Source: Alteriqipengyuania halimionae (GTDB lineage: Bacteria > Pseudomonadota > Alphaproteobacteria > Sphingomonadales > Sphingomonadaceae). Taken from it: DNA of 64,000 bases. Numbering within the stretch: position 1 is the first letter of the stretch; every line of letters begins with the position of its first letter. A model generated the notes under the pieces. It had not been told where the DNA came from. It did no database searches and saw nothing but the letters and a program-made list of their open reading frames with translations. The stretch is taken from positions 2,267,001-2,331,000 of the forward strand of contig NZ_WTYR01000001.1 in assembly GCF_009827575.1 (NCBI RefSeq), read 5' to 3'. Below are positions 46,409 to 55,633 of the stretch, one piece after another. Made by a program: the position numbers and the translations under genes.

Positions 46409-47590
46409 ATGGCTGTCAGCAATCCCGGCATGGACGAGGACGTATTCGCGCAATTCCTCGAACAGCTCCAACGCTATGTGAAGGAACGGCTGCTCCCCGC
46501 CGAGGAGCAGATGATCGCGGAGGACAAGGTCCCCGACGACATCCTCGCCGAAATGAAGGAGATGGGGCTGTTCGGCCTCACCGTGCCCGAAGACCACGGC
46601 GGCGCGGGGCTGAACACCAGCCAGTACGCCGAAGTGGTCTACACCATGGCTTATGCCGCGCCCGCCTTCCGCTCGATCTTCTCGATCAATGTCGGCATGT
46701 TCAATTCGGCGCTCAAGAATGGTGGCACCGAGGCCCAGCAGGCCGAATGGTGGCCGCGCATTGCGGGCGGCGAAGTCGCCTGTTTCGGGCTCACCGAACC
46801 GGGCAGCGGATCGGACAGCGCCGCGATGCAGACCACCGCCAGGCCCGATCCGGATGGCAATGGCTGGATCCTAAATGGCACCAAGCGCTACATCACCAAT
46901 GCCCCGCACGCCTCGGTCGCGCTGATCATGGCGCGGACCGAGAAAGAGGCGCTGCCCAAGAACGCGCATGTCAGCGCCTTCATCGTGCCGATGGACACGC
47001 CCGGCGTTTCGACCGGCACGCCCGACAAGAAGATGGGCCAGGCCGGCGCGCATATCGCCGACGTGATGCTCGACGATGTCCATGTGCCGGGCGATGCGCT
47101 GCTCGGCGGAGAGACCGGAAAGGGCTTCCGCTTCGCGATGATGAGCCTCGACAATGGTCGCATCTCGGTCGGCGCCGCATCGGCCGGCTATGCCCGCCGC
47201 GCGCTCGATTCCGCGCTGCGTTATGCCACCGAGCGCAAGGCCTTCGGCGAACCGATCGCCAATTTCCAGCTGATCCAGCAGATGCTCGCCGAAAGCGAAA
47301 CCGAGATCTACGCCGCCGAATGCATGATGCGCGACGTCACTGCCCGCGCCGACCGCGGCGAGAACGTCATCCGCAAGGCGGCGGCGTTCAAGGTCTTCGC
47401 CAGCGAAATGTGCGGGAGGGTGATGGACCGCGTGGTGCAGATCTTTGGCGGCGCGGGCTACCTCGCCGAATACGACGCCGAACGCTTCTTCCGCGATGCG
47501 CGCATCTATCGCATCTACGAAGGCACGACGCAGATCCTGCAATTGCAGATCGCCAAGCACATGCTGCGCGATTTCGAAGGGTCAATTTAA
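46409..47590 (+). CDS. acyl-CoA dehydrogenase
   Basis: An FAD enzyme that makes the alpha,beta double bond in acyl-CoA. 393 residues from ATG 46409 (GAGGAAATACCG upstream). FAD/substrate motifs GLTEPGSGSDSAAMQT and WILNGTKRYITNAP are present, and the catalytic base is the Glu in YEGTTQILQLQIAKHML. The electron acceptor would be ETF. The substrate chain or branch type is not evident. A long hairpin separates it from the next gene. Confidence 0.93.
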   Translation: MAVSNPGMDEDVFAQFLEQLQRYVKERLLPAEEQMIAEDKVPDDILAEMKEMGLFGLTVPEDHGGAGLNTSQYAEVVYTMAYAAPAFRSIFSINVGMFNSALKNGGTEAQQAEWWPRIAGGEVACFGLTEPGSGSDSAAMQTTARPDPDGNGWILNGTKRYITNAPHASVALIMARTEKEALPKNAHVSAFIVPMDTPGVSTGTPDKKMGQAGAHIADVMLDDVHVPGDALLGGETGKGFRFAMMSLDNGRISVGAASAGYARRALDSALRYATERKAFGEPIANFQLIQQMLAESETEIYAAECMMRDVTARADRGENVIRKAAAFKVFASEMCGRVMDRVVQIFGGAGYLAEYDAERFFRDARIYRIYEGTTQILQLQIAKHMLRDFEGSI

Positions 47591-47596
47591 GATGCG

Positions 47597-47727
47597 GTCA
47601 GACATCCGTCTGACCTCGGTGCCGGCCCGTCTCCCTCGCCCAACCACCCGATCATTCTCCGATACGGTATCGGGTGGTTGGGCGGGGAAGTCGGGCTGGA
47701 GCCGCAAGCCGCGGACGGATGTCCGGG
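47597..47727. repeat. long imperfect hairpin element between acyl-CoA genes
   Basis: CGCCCAACCACCCGAT (47637-47652) is exactly inverted at 47669-47684, with a 16-base loop; two to three more pairs extend it. Farther out GACATCCGTC (47601-47610) is matched by GACGGATGTC (47714-47723), and the intervening arms (GTGCCGGCCCGTCTCCC versus the complement of GGAAGTCGGGCTGGAGCCGC) are partly complementary. The whole is a 125-bp imperfect palindrome with no coding sequence and no T run, resembling a MITE-like or intergenic hairpin repeat. Confidence 0.8.
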
Positions 47728-47748
47728 GCGCACCCAACGAAGACTCGA

Positions 47749-48981
47749 ATGTATAAATTACTCCAAGACCTGACGATCATCGAAGCGTCGAGCTTCGTCG
47801 CCTCGCCCACGGCGGGGCTCTATTGCGCGCAGATGGGGGCCGAGGTGATCCGGGTCGACCAGATCGGCGGCGGACTCGATTACGATCGCTATATGCGGAC
47901 AGATAAAGGCCGCTCGCTCAGTTGGGAAAACCTCAACCGTGCGAAGAAGAGCGTCGCGCTCGACCTGCGCAGCGACGAGGGCCGCGAATTGCTGGTCGAG
48001 CTCGCGGCGAAGACCGGCCAGCTGATCACCAATTTCCCCGAAAAGAGCTTCCTTTCGCATGCCGCGATCGAAGCGAAGCGCGCCGACATGATCACCGCGC
48101 GGATCATGGGCTGGCATGACGGGCGCCAGGCGATGGATTTCACCGTCAACGCCGCCTCGGGCTATCCGCTGATGACCGGCCCCGAAGAATGGGACGCAGA
48201 CAGCGCGCCCCCGGTCAACCAATTGCTCCCGGCATGGGATTTCATCACCGGAGCCTACACCGCCTTCGCGCTGCTCGCCGCCCTGCGCCACCGCGATGCC
48301 ACCGGCGAAGGCGGCGAAGTGCGCGTGCCCCTGGGCGACGTCGCGATCGGCACGGTCGCCAATTCGGGCGCGATGGCGGAAATGCTCTATCGCGGGTCCG
48401 ATCGCGAACGGTTGGGCAATGCGATCTGGGGCGCGTTCGGGCGCGACTTCGTCAGCCGCGACGGAACGCGCTTCATGGTCGCCGCGCTGACCGACAAGCA
48501 ATGGCGCGCGCTGCTGACCGCGTTCGACCTGCAGCAGGCAATCGCGAATCTCGAAGCTCGACTCAAGGTGAGCTTTGCCAAAGGCGACCAAGAACGCTTC
48601 GTCCATCGCCACGAATTGTTCGCCCTGCTCCAGACCCGCATCGGCGCGGCCGACTGGGCCGAATGGGAGCGCCGGCTGACCGAGGCCGGGGCAACGTTCG
48701 AACGCTATCGCACGATGCACGAAGCCGCGAACGATCCGCAGCTCGTCACCGACAACCCGCTGTTCGGACCATCGACCGACAATCCGAGCGGCTTCGCCTA
48801 TCCCTCGCCCGGATCCTTCGCCAACATGCCGGCGCAGGATCGCGGAACACCCGAACCCGCCCCCTATCTGGGAGCGAACAGCGAAGAGGTGCTCGGCGAG
48901 GTGCTCGGCCTGCCGAACACCGCAATCGGACGACTGATTGACACCGGAATCGTCGGTACAAGTGACAAGGAAACCCTATGA
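47749..48981 (+). CDS. class III CoA-transferase, mesaconyl-CoA isomerase-like
   Basis: A 410-residue CaiB/BaiF-family CoA-transferase. ATG 47749 opens MYKLLQDLTIIEASSFVASPTAGLYCAQMGAEVIRVDQIGGGLDYDRY. The IGGGLDY block and AASGYPLMTGPEEWD resemble the mesaconyl-C1-CoA:C4-CoA transferase (Mct, 2-methylfumaryl-CoA isomerase) of the 3-hydroxypropionate bicycle more than ordinary acid-CoA transferases. The likely catalytic Asp is in LLPAWDFITGAYTAFALL. In this operon it could move CoA within a dicarboxylic acyl-CoA or between acids. The substrate is unproven. Confidence 0.8.
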   Translation: MYKLLQDLTIIEASSFVASPTAGLYCAQMGAEVIRVDQIGGGLDYDRYMRTDKGRSLSWENLNRAKKSVALDLRSDEGRELLVELAAKTGQLITNFPEKSFLSHAAIEAKRADMITARIMGWHDGRQAMDFTVNAASGYPLMTGPEEWDADSAPPVNQLLPAWDFITGAYTAFALLAALRHRDATGEGGEVRVPLGDVAIGTVANSGAMAEMLYRGSDRERLGNAIWGAFGRDFVSRDGTRFMVAALTDKQWRALLTAFDLQQAIANLEARLKVSFAKGDQERFVHRHELFALLQTRIGAADWAEWERRLTEAGATFERYRTMHEAANDPQLVTDNPLFGPSTDNPSGFAYPSPGSFANMPAQDRGTPEPAPYLGANSEEVLGEVLGLPNTAIGRLIDTGIVGTSDKETL

Positions 48982-50201
48982 GACGCGTCGCCATCTGCTC
49001 CCCTTTGCGCACCCCGGTGGGCAAGTTCCTCGGCACCCTCGCCCCGCTCAATGCGGGCGATCTGGGCGCCGCGATCCTCAAGGCGTTGGTCGAACGAAGC
49101 GGGGTCGACCCCGAACGCGTCGACGATGTCGTGTTCTCGCAAGGCTATGGCAGCGGCGAGGCTCCCGCGATCGGACGCTGGGCCTGGCTCGCTGCGGGAC
49201 TGCCGATAGAAGTGCCGGGTTATCAACTGGATAGGCGCTGCGGATCGGGCCTGCAGGCGGTCGTCAACGCGGCCATGATGGTCCAGACCGGGGCCGCCGA
49301 TTGCGTGGTCGCGGGCGGCTGCGAAAGCATGTCCAACGTCGAACATTACACCACCGATATCCGCACCGGGGTGAAAGCAGGCAACGTCACGCTGCATGAC
49401 CGCCTCACGCGCGGCCGGTTGATGAGCCAGCCGCAGGAACGCTTCGGCGTGATCAGCGGCATGATCGAAACCGCCGAAAACCTCGCCCAGGATTACGACA
49501 TCTCCCGCGAAGCCGCCGACGAATACGCGGTCCGCTCCCACCAGCGCGCCGCCGCCGCGTGGGATGAAGGCAAGTTCGACGATCACATCGTCCCGCTGGA
49601 GGTTCCGCAACGCCGCAAGGACTCGATCCGCTTCGAACGCGACGAGGGCATCCGCCCCGATGCGAGCATGGAAAGCATGGGCGCCCTGCGCGCGATCGAG
49701 GGTCGCACCAACCCGGACGCGATCGTCACCGCGGGCAATGCCAGTCAGCAGAACGATGCCGCCGCCGCCTGCCTCGTCGTCGCCGAGGACAAGCTCGAGG
49801 AACTGGGCCTCACTCCGCTGCTGTGGTTCGACAGCTGGGCCGCGGCGGGCTGCGATCCGGCGCGGATGGGGATCGGCCCCGTCCCGGCGGTCGAGCGCCT
49901 GTTCGCAAGATCGGGCAAAGGCTGGGACGATATCGACTTGGTCGAACTGAACGAGGCCTTCGCCCCGCAAGTGCTCGCCGTGCTCAAAGGCTGGGGCTGG
50001 AGCGAGGACGATAGCCGCCGCGAGATGCTCAACGTCAACGGATCGGGCATCTCGCTCGGCCATCCGATCGGCGCGACGGGCCTGCGCATCCTCGCCGACA
50101 TGGCGCACGAAATGCAGCGCGGCGAAGCACGCTTCGGGCTGGAAACCATGTGCATCGGCGGCGGACAGGGGATCGCCGCGCTGTTCGAACGGGCGGCGTG
50201 A
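48978..50201 (+). CDS. acetyl-CoA C-acetyltransferase (thiolase)
   Basis: A 407-residue thiolase overlapping the CoA-transferase stop (ATGA). Cys88 lies in LDRRCGSGLQAVV, His in GSGISLGHPIGATG and the second Cys in ETMCIGGGQGIAALFE. It begins RRVAICSPLRTPVGKFLGTLAPL. Its neighbours indicate the cleavage step of an acyl-CoA degradation route. It is distinct from the thiolase at 20214 (different loop sequences). Confidence 0.92.
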   Translation: MRRVAICSPLRTPVGKFLGTLAPLNAGDLGAAILKALVERSGVDPERVDDVVFSQGYGSGEAPAIGRWAWLAAGLPIEVPGYQLDRRCGSGLQAVVNAAMMVQTGAADCVVAGGCESMSNVEHYTTDIRTGVKAGNVTLHDRLTRGRLMSQPQERFGVISGMIETAENLAQDYDISREAADEYAVRSHQRAAAAWDEGKFDDHIVPLEVPQRRKDSIRFERDEGIRPDASMESMGALRAIEGRTNPDAIVTAGNASQQNDAAAACLVVAEDKLEELGLTPLLWFDSWAAAGCDPARMGIGPVPAVERLFARSGKGWDDIDLVELNEAFAPQVLAVLKGWGWSEDDSRREMLNVNGSGISLGHPIGATGLRILADMAHEMQRGEARFGLETMCIGGGQGIAALFERAA

Positions 50202-50205
50202 TCAG

Positions 50206-51057
50206 ATGAGCGACTGGGATGGCTGGATCGGGCGCGAGGAACGGCGCAGCGACACGCTCGACCCCGCCCTTGCGGCGCGCTGGCTCGCGACTCTCGATCG
50301 CGATATGCCCGACAATGGCATAATGCCGCAGGGCATCCACTGGTGCCTGTGCACGCCCGACGCGCCAACCGCGATGCTGGGAAAGGACGGCCATCCCGCG
50401 CGCGATGAGAGCGAGGACAGCTTTTATCCCCCCGTCCCGCTGCCGCGCCGGATGTGGGCCTCGAGCGAGGTCGAATTCCTCGCCCCGCTCGCACCCGGCG
50501 ATACGATCGAGCGGGTCAGCCGGATTGCAGCAATCGCCGAGAAGGACGGGCGCAGCGGCAAGCTGGCCTTCGTCACCGTCGCGCATGAAACGCTCGCCAA
50601 CGGCACGCTCGCACTGCGTGAGAGCCAGCATCTCGTCTATCGCGAAGCCGCCGCGCCGGACGCGGCACTGGTGCCTCCGGCAGGCGGAGGAAACGGGTTC
50701 GACGGCAGCGCGTGGGACACGGTTCGCGAGCTGACGCCGGGGCCGCCGCTGTTGTTCCGCTTCTCCGCGCTCACCTTCAACACCCACCGCATCCACTACG
50801 ATGCGCCCTATGCCCGCGGCATCGAGCGCTATCGAGGGCTTGTGGTGCACGGTCCGCTGATGGCGACCTTGCTGCTCGACCTGGCGGCGCGCGAACTGGG
50901 ACCGAATGCCCTCTCACGCTTCGCCTTCCGCGCGGTAAGCCCAGCGATCGCGGGCGACAAATTGCTGCTCGCGATGCGGCGCGACGGCGATGACTATGCG
51001 CTGGGCGCGTTTGCCGCCGACGGGCGCGAGGTCGTGCGGGCCGAAGCCAGCCTCTGA
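50206..51057 (+). CDS. MaoC-type hydratase, mesaconyl-C4-CoA hydratase-like
   Basis: A 283-residue double hot-dog hydratase with an N-terminal FAS1-like dehydratase domain (WIGREERRSDTLDPALAARWLATLDRDMP ... FYPPVPLPRRMWASSEVEFLAPLAPGDTIER) and a C-terminal MaoC part (RFSALTFNTHRIHYDAPYARGIERYRGLVVHGPLMATLLLDL) with the catalytic Asp/His pair. This layout matches mesaconyl-C4-CoA hydratase (Meh) and itaconyl-CoA hydratases. It starts four bases after the thiolase. With the Mct-like transferase it suggests a C5-dicarboxylic or similar acyl-CoA route; no citramalyl-CoA lyase gene is adjacent. Confidence 0.82.
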   Translation: MSDWDGWIGREERRSDTLDPALAARWLATLDRDMPDNGIMPQGIHWCLCTPDAPTAMLGKDGHPARDESEDSFYPPVPLPRRMWASSEVEFLAPLAPGDTIERVSRIAAIAEKDGRSGKLAFVTVAHETLANGTLALRESQHLVYREAAAPDAALVPPAGGGNGFDGSAWDTVRELTPGPPLLFRFSALTFNTHRIHYDAPYARGIERYRGLVVHGPLMATLLLDLAARELGPNALSRFAFRAVSPAIAGDKLLLAMRRDGDDYALGAFAADGREVVRAEASL

Positions 51058-51064
51058 TCTTCGT

Positions 51065-51484
51065 TCAGTAATCGCCCGGCTTCACCGCGCCGCGTTTGGC
51101 CTTGATCGCGCCGCGCTGTTTCTTCTGGTCGAGCCGTTTGCGCTTGTTGAGGCGGTTGAGCCGCGTTTTCGCGCGCTTCTTGGGCTGGCGATGCGCCTCG
51201 CGCAGCAATTCCTCCATCCGGTCGCGGGCATCGGCGCGATTGCGTTCCTGCGTACGGTGGCTCTTGGCGGTGATCAGCACTTCGCCGGCATCGGTCCACT
51301 TGCTTCCGGCGAGTGTTTGCAGCCGCTTGAACACCGGCACCGGCAGGCGCAGCGCATAGGCGTTGACCCGCAATTGCACCGCCGTGGCGACCTTGTTGAC
51401 GTTCTGCCCGCCGGGGCCGGAGGCGGCAATGAAGCTCTCCTCCGCGATCGTATGCGCGCGCTGGATCGTCTCGTTAATCGACAT
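51065..51484 (-). CDS. arfB: alternative ribosome-rescue factor ArfB
   Basis: A 139-residue peptidyl-tRNA hydrolase that frees stalled ribosomes. The GGQ motif is in ASGPGGQNVNKVATAVQLR (near residue 26), and the basic C-terminal tail (KKRAKTRLNRLNKRKRLDQKKQRGAIKAKRGAVKPGDY) would enter the mRNA channel. I start at ATG 51484 (MSINETIQRAHTI), inside the end of the RluA-type gene (11-base overlap). It faces the acyl-CoA operon. Confidence 0.92.
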   Translation of the reverse strand: MSINETIQRAHTIAEESFIAASGPGGQNVNKVATAVQLRVNAYALRLPVPVFKRLQTLAGSKWTDAGEVLITAKSHRTQERNRADARDRMEELLREAHRQPKKRAKTRLNRLNKRKRLDQKKQRGAIKAKRGAVKPGDY

Positions 51485-52181
51485 CGTCCGGACCGGTTTG
51501 GCGATCGAACGGATCGGCTTCGCCGGGATCGGCAAATCCCAGATCGGAGAACTGCTGCGGGAACGGCGCATGCGCCGCGATCGGCGGCTTGCCCTCGCGC
51601 TGCACCAACAGTCCGGCTGCGTGAAGCATGGTCCGGTTGCCCTTGCCATAAACCGGATCGCCGAGCAGCGGCAGCCCGATCCCGGCCAGCGCGTGGATGC
51701 GGATCTGGTGGGTGCGGCCGGTCTCGGGTCGGAAGGCGATCAGCGCCTTGCCGTCCACTTCGGCCAGCTTGCGCCAGTGCGTGATCGAGGGTTTGCCCTT
51801 CTTCGCGGCGATCATCCGCCATCCGCCCTGCTTGCTGCTGGTTTTCGCCAGCGACAGCTCAATCGTGCCTTCATCCGCCTCGGGCACGCCGTCGAGCACG
51901 CCGAGATAGCGCTTTTCGACCTCGCGTTCCTCGAACGCGCGGGCGAAGCGTTTCAAGGCCTTCGGATTGCGCGCGAGCAGCAGGCAGCCGGACGTATCGG
52001 TATCGATCCGGTGGACCGGCACGGGAGGGCGCTGGAAGCCGAGCTTGAGCGCGTCGAGATCGTCTTCGAGGCTCTGGCCGCCGCGACGCGGTTTCTCGAT
52101 CGGCAGGCCCGCCGGCTTGTCGATCACCAGCGCCTCGCCATCCTCGAACAGGATCGCCATGGATTTCAGCGACACGCTCAT
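51474..52181 (-). CDS. RluA-family pseudouridine synthase
   Basis: A 235-residue RNA pseudouridine synthase. The catalytic Asp is in VHRIDTDTSGCLLLAR and the ribose/uracil pocket in RPETGRTHQIRIHALAGIGLPLLGDPVYG. No S4 domain precedes the catalytic domain, so it is a short RluA-like form. The ATG overlaps the pabB stop (ATGA); an alternative start lies at 52160. The exact RNA target (23S rRNA or tRNA) is not clear. Confidence 0.88.
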   Translation of the reverse strand: MSVSLKSMAILFEDGEALVIDKPAGLPIEKPRRGGQSLEDDLDALKLGFQRPPVPVHRIDTDTSGCLLLARNPKALKRFARAFEEREVEKRYLGVLDGVPEADEGTIELSLAKTSSKQGGWRMIAAKKGKPSITHWRKLAEVDGKALIAFRPETGRTHQIRIHALAGIGLPLLGDPVYGKGNRTMLHAAGLLVQREGKPPIAAHAPFPQQFSDLGFADPGEADPFDRQTGPDDVD

Positions 52182-53977
52182 TTGACGAACAATTCCGCAG
52201 CGACCAGCCCGCGCAAGGCGTTGCCGACGAGGAAACCATCCGCCAGATCGTCGAGGGTCAGTGGCGCTTCGACCGCGCGCGCCTGATTGATCAGCGATCG
52301 TCGCAACACGCCCGGCAGCAAGCCGTCGGTGATCGGCGGGGTGAGCAGCCTGCCGTCGCGCTCGACGAAGATCGACCAGATCGTGCCTTCGGTCACGTGG
52401 CCATCGTCGCGCACGAAAATCGCTTCATCCGCTCCGGCGTCGCGCGCGACATCGCGCGCCGCGTTGTAGAAACCGCGATCGGTCGATTTGTGGCGGAGCC
52501 GCCAGTCGCCCTCATCCACCGGCAGCGGCAGGACGGCGCAACGCACCGGGCGCGTGGCCGGTTCGGGCAGCGTGCCCATTTCCAATGCGAAACGTCCGCT
52601 GCGCGACACGCTGAGTCGCAATCTCGCCGGTGCAACGGCTTCAAATGCCAGCGCCTGGATCGCATTGCGAACCTCGTGACGATCGAAGGCAAAGCCAAAG
52701 GACAGAGCGCTATTGCCGATCCGTTCGAGATGCAGTTCGAGCAGCGGCACGCCCTCTTCGGGCGAAAAGCGCATGGTTTCGAACAAGTCGAATTGAGCGG
52801 CTGAGCTGCTTCGCACGAAGTCCCCTTTCACTTGGCATTCGCGCCATTCGGCCAAGCCTTGCGAATCGGCGACCACCGCCGATCCCACCCCCAGCACCGC
52901 GCGGCTCCACCCGTTTTCGGGTGCCGAGACACGCAATGTGCGGATTGCCACATTGAACGCTGCTTCGCCAGCCGACTTTTCTGACGAGGGCGGATCGATC
53001 CGCCCGATCGCGCCGCAATAGGCACCGCGCGCGTCACGCTCGACCTCGGCGATCAGCTCCATCGCGCGAATCTTGGGCGCGCCGGTAATCGATCCGCAGG
53101 GAAACAGGGCGTGCATCATCTGGCCGACACCGGTGCCGGGCGCGAGCTCGGCATGGATCGTGCTGACCATCTGGTGGACGCTGGGATAGCTTTCGACCGC
53201 GAACAGCGAATCGACCGTCACGCTGCCGGGCACCGCGATCCGCGACAGGTCGTTGCGTAGCAGATCGACGATCATCAGGTTTTCTGCCCGATCCTTTACG
53301 CTTTCGGAAAGCTCGGCGCGCAGGGAATCGTCCCGGGCCGGATCTCCGCCGCGCGGGCGGGTGCCCTTCATCGGCTTGGCGCGAATCGTCTCGCCATCAT
53401 GCGCGACGAACAATTCGGGCGAGAAGCTCAGCAACCAATCGCTGCCATCGTGCACCACACCGCCATACCCGGCCGCCGCGCGTTGTCTGATTGCGGCGTA
53501 GAGCGCGCGCGGATCGCCATGCGCTCGTCCCACCAGCGGCAGGGTCAGGTTGGCCTGGTAGATATCGCCCGCCCGGATCGCCTCCTGCAGCCGCTCGAAA
53601 GCGGCGAAATACGTACCCGGCGAGATCGCCGGTTCGAGCGGGCCGATCGAAGCGCCGCCATCGGGCCAATCGGGCGGGAGCGTGCCGGGTGCGAATTCCT
53701 CGTACCCGTCGAACGCGCCAAACCACACCAGAGGACCGGAACCCCGACGATCCACGAGTAGCGGCGCGAGCCGCGGCTCGAGCGCGTAGCCCGCTTCATA
53801 CGCCAGATAGCCCGCCAGGTGTTTGCCGGCGTCGCGCAACGCATCGAGGCGGTCGAGCGCCGGGGCCACCTCCGCTCCGGTTCGCGCCATCACCAGTTCG
53901 ATCGGATCGCGATACAACCGGGTCGGCGCCGCACCTTGCGCACGCGCATCGTCGAGCAGGATCAAAGGGGCGACCAT
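52178..53977 (-). CDS. pabB: aminodeoxychorismate synthase component I fused to lyase
   Basis: A 599-residue fusion for p-aminobenzoate (folate) synthesis. Residues about 1-380 are Pab[48 protein letters not shown] and [15 protein letters not shown] are the chorismate-site motifs. Residues about 395-599 are a PLP-dependent class IV transaminase-fold lyase (PabC type) with [16 protein letters not shown] (PLP Lys), [13 protein letters not shown] and [12 protein letters not shown]. PabA is not adjacent. It is coupled to the RluA-type gene. Confidence 0.94.
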   Translation of the reverse strand: MVAPLILLDDARAQGAAPTRLYRDPIELVMARTGAEVAPALDRLDALRDAGKHLAGYLAYEAGYALEPRLAPLLVDRRGSGPLVWFGAFDGYEEFAPGTLPPDWPDGGASIGPLEPAISPGTYFAAFERLQEAIRAGDIYQANLTLPLVGRAHGDPRALYAAIRQRAAAGYGGVVHDGSDWLLSFSPELFVAHDGETIRAKPMKGTRPRGGDPARDDSLRAELSESVKDRAENLMIVDLLRNDLSRIAVPGSVTVDSLFAVESYPSVHQMVSTIHAELAPGTGVGQMMHALFPCGSITGAPKIRAMELIAEVERDARGAYCGAIGRIDPPSSEKSAGEAAFNVAIRTLRVSAPENGWSRAVLGVGSAVVADSQGLAEWRECQVKGDFVRSSSAAQFDLFETMRFSPEEGVPLLELHLERIGNSALSFGFAFDRHEVRNAIQALAFEAVAPARLRLSVSRSGRFALEMGTLPEPATRPVRCAVLPLPVDEGDWRLRHKSTDRGFYNAARDVARDAGADEAIFVRDDGHVTEGTIWSIFVERDGRLLTPPITDGLLPGVLRRSLINQARAVEAPLTLDDLADGFLVGNALRGLVAAELFVK

Positions 53978-54061
53978 GGCCGTTGCCCTAGCCGAGGGTT
54001 CGGGCTTTGCAAAAGCCGCTCATCGCGCCAAACAGGCCGCGATCGATCACGGGAGCGGCGA

Positions 54062-55633
54062 ATGGGCGATATCTTCCTCGGCAAGACGGCGGACGGCACG
54101 TCGCAGTATTTGCGGCTCGACCAGGCGAACCGGCACGGGTTGGTCGCCGGCGCAACCGGCACCGGCAAGACCGTGACATTGCAGACCATGGCCGAACAGT
54201 TCAGCCGCGCGGGCGTGCCGGTGTTCGCCGCCGACGTGAAGGGCGACCTTGCCGGGATCGCCATGCCGGGCAGCGCCGCCTTCAAGCATGCCGACAAGAT
54301 CGAATCCCGGATCACCGAGCTGGGGGTCGAGGATTTCGCCTATGAAGGCAATCCGACCGTGTTGTGGGATCTGTTCGGCGAACAGGGCCATCCGATCCGC
54401 ACCACCGTTTCCGAAATGGGGCCGCTGCTGCTCGCTCGTCTGCTCGATCTGAACGACACGCAGGAAGGCGTGCTCGCGATCGCTTTTCAGTGGGCAGATG
54501 ACAACGGCTTGCTGCTCCTCGATTTCGACGATCTGCGCAGCGTCCTCGTCGCGGTGGGCGAGAATGCGAAAGAGTTGAAACTGCAATACGGCAATGTCTC
54601 GAGCCAGAGCATCGGCGCGATCCAGCGCCAATTGCTGGCGTTCGAACGGCAGGGCGCAGACCGCTTCTTCGGCGAGCCGGCTTTCGAGATCGCCGATTTC
54701 ATGACGCTGGAAGACGGTCGCGGGCGGATTAATATCCTTGCAGCCGACAAGCTCATGCGCAGCCCCAAGCTCTACGCCACCTTCCTGCTGTGGCTCCTGG
54801 CCGAACTGTTCGAAGCGCTTCCCGAAGTCGGCGATCCAGACAAGCCGAAGCTGGTATTCTTCTTCGACGAGGCGCATCTTCTGTTCGACGACGCGCCCAA
54901 GGCGCTGATGGACAAGGTCGAGCAGGTTGTGCGGCTCGTACGGTCGAAAGGCATCGGCGTGTTCTTCGTCACCCAGAACCCGATCGACATCCCCGAGGAA
55001 ATCGCCGGACAATTGGGCAACCGCGTCCAACACGCCCTGCGCGCCTTCACCAAGCGCGACCAGCGCGCGATCAGGGCGGCGGCGGAAACGTTTCGGATCA
55101 ATCCCGATCTCGACGTCGAGCAGGCGATCACCGAATTGAAGACCGGCGAGGCGCTGGTTTCGACGCTCGACGAACACGGCGCACCGGGCGTGGTCGAGCG
55201 GACCAGGATCGTGCCGCCGCGCTCGCGGCTCGGCCCACTGCTTGCCGCCGAACGCGGCCAGATCCAGGTCGATAGCCCGTTCGTGGGCAAATATGACGAG
55301 GCGATCGATCGCGAAAGCGCAGCCGAAGTGCTCGCGCAGAAGGCCGCCGACGCCGCCGAAACCGCCGAAGAGGTGGGCGAGAAGGGCCGCGAGGAAGTCG
55401 CCAAGCGCGAACGCAAATCGCCCAGCATCTGGGAAAAGGCCTGGAAGCGCGGCAGCAAGACCGCCGCCAGCTCTGCTGCGGGAAAAATGGGACGCACGAT
55501 CCTGGGCAAGCGCTCGCGCGCCAACCCGGTCGCATCGGGCGTAACCTCGGCGGCCGGATCGCTCGCGACCGATCTGGCTGGCCCGCTCGCCGGGCGCTTC
55601 GTGCGCAATCTGATCGGCGGGTTGATGCGCTAA
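54062..55633 (+). CDS. HerA-like ATPase (DUF853)
   Basis: A 523-residue P-loop ATPase starting at ATG 54062. [42 protein letters not shown] (Walker A, residues about 27-34) and [45 protein letters not shown] (Walker B) match the DUF853/YjgR family. The C-terminal 100 residues are basic and alanine-rich with coiled coil. No NurA nuclease gene is next to it. Its biological role is unknown in the family. Its stop overlaps the convergent kinase stop. Confidence 0.9.
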   Translation: MGDIFLGKTADGTSQYLRLDQANRHGLVAGATGTGKTVTLQTMAEQFSRAGVPVFAADVKGDLAGIAMPGSAAFKHADKIESRITELGVEDFAYEGNPTVLWDLFGEQGHPIRTTVSEMGPLLLARLLDLNDTQEGVLAIAFQWADDNGLLLLDFDDLRSVLVAVGENAKELKLQYGNVSSQSIGAIQRQLLAFERQGADRFFGEPAFEIADFMTLEDGRGRINILAADKLMRSPKLYATFLLWLLAELFEALPEVGDPDKPKLVFFFDEAHLLFDDAPKALMDKVEQVVRLVRSKGIGVFFVTQNPIDIPEEIAGQLGNRVQHALRAFTKRDQRAIRAAAETFRINPDLDVEQAITELKTGEALVSTLDEHGAPGVVERTRIVPPRSRLGPLLAAERGQIQVDSPFVGKYDEAIDRESAAEVLAQKAADAAETAEEVGEKGREEVAKRERKSPSIWEKAWKRGSKTAASSAAGKMGRTILGKRSRANPVASGVTSAAGSLATDLAGPLAGRFVRNLIGGLMR

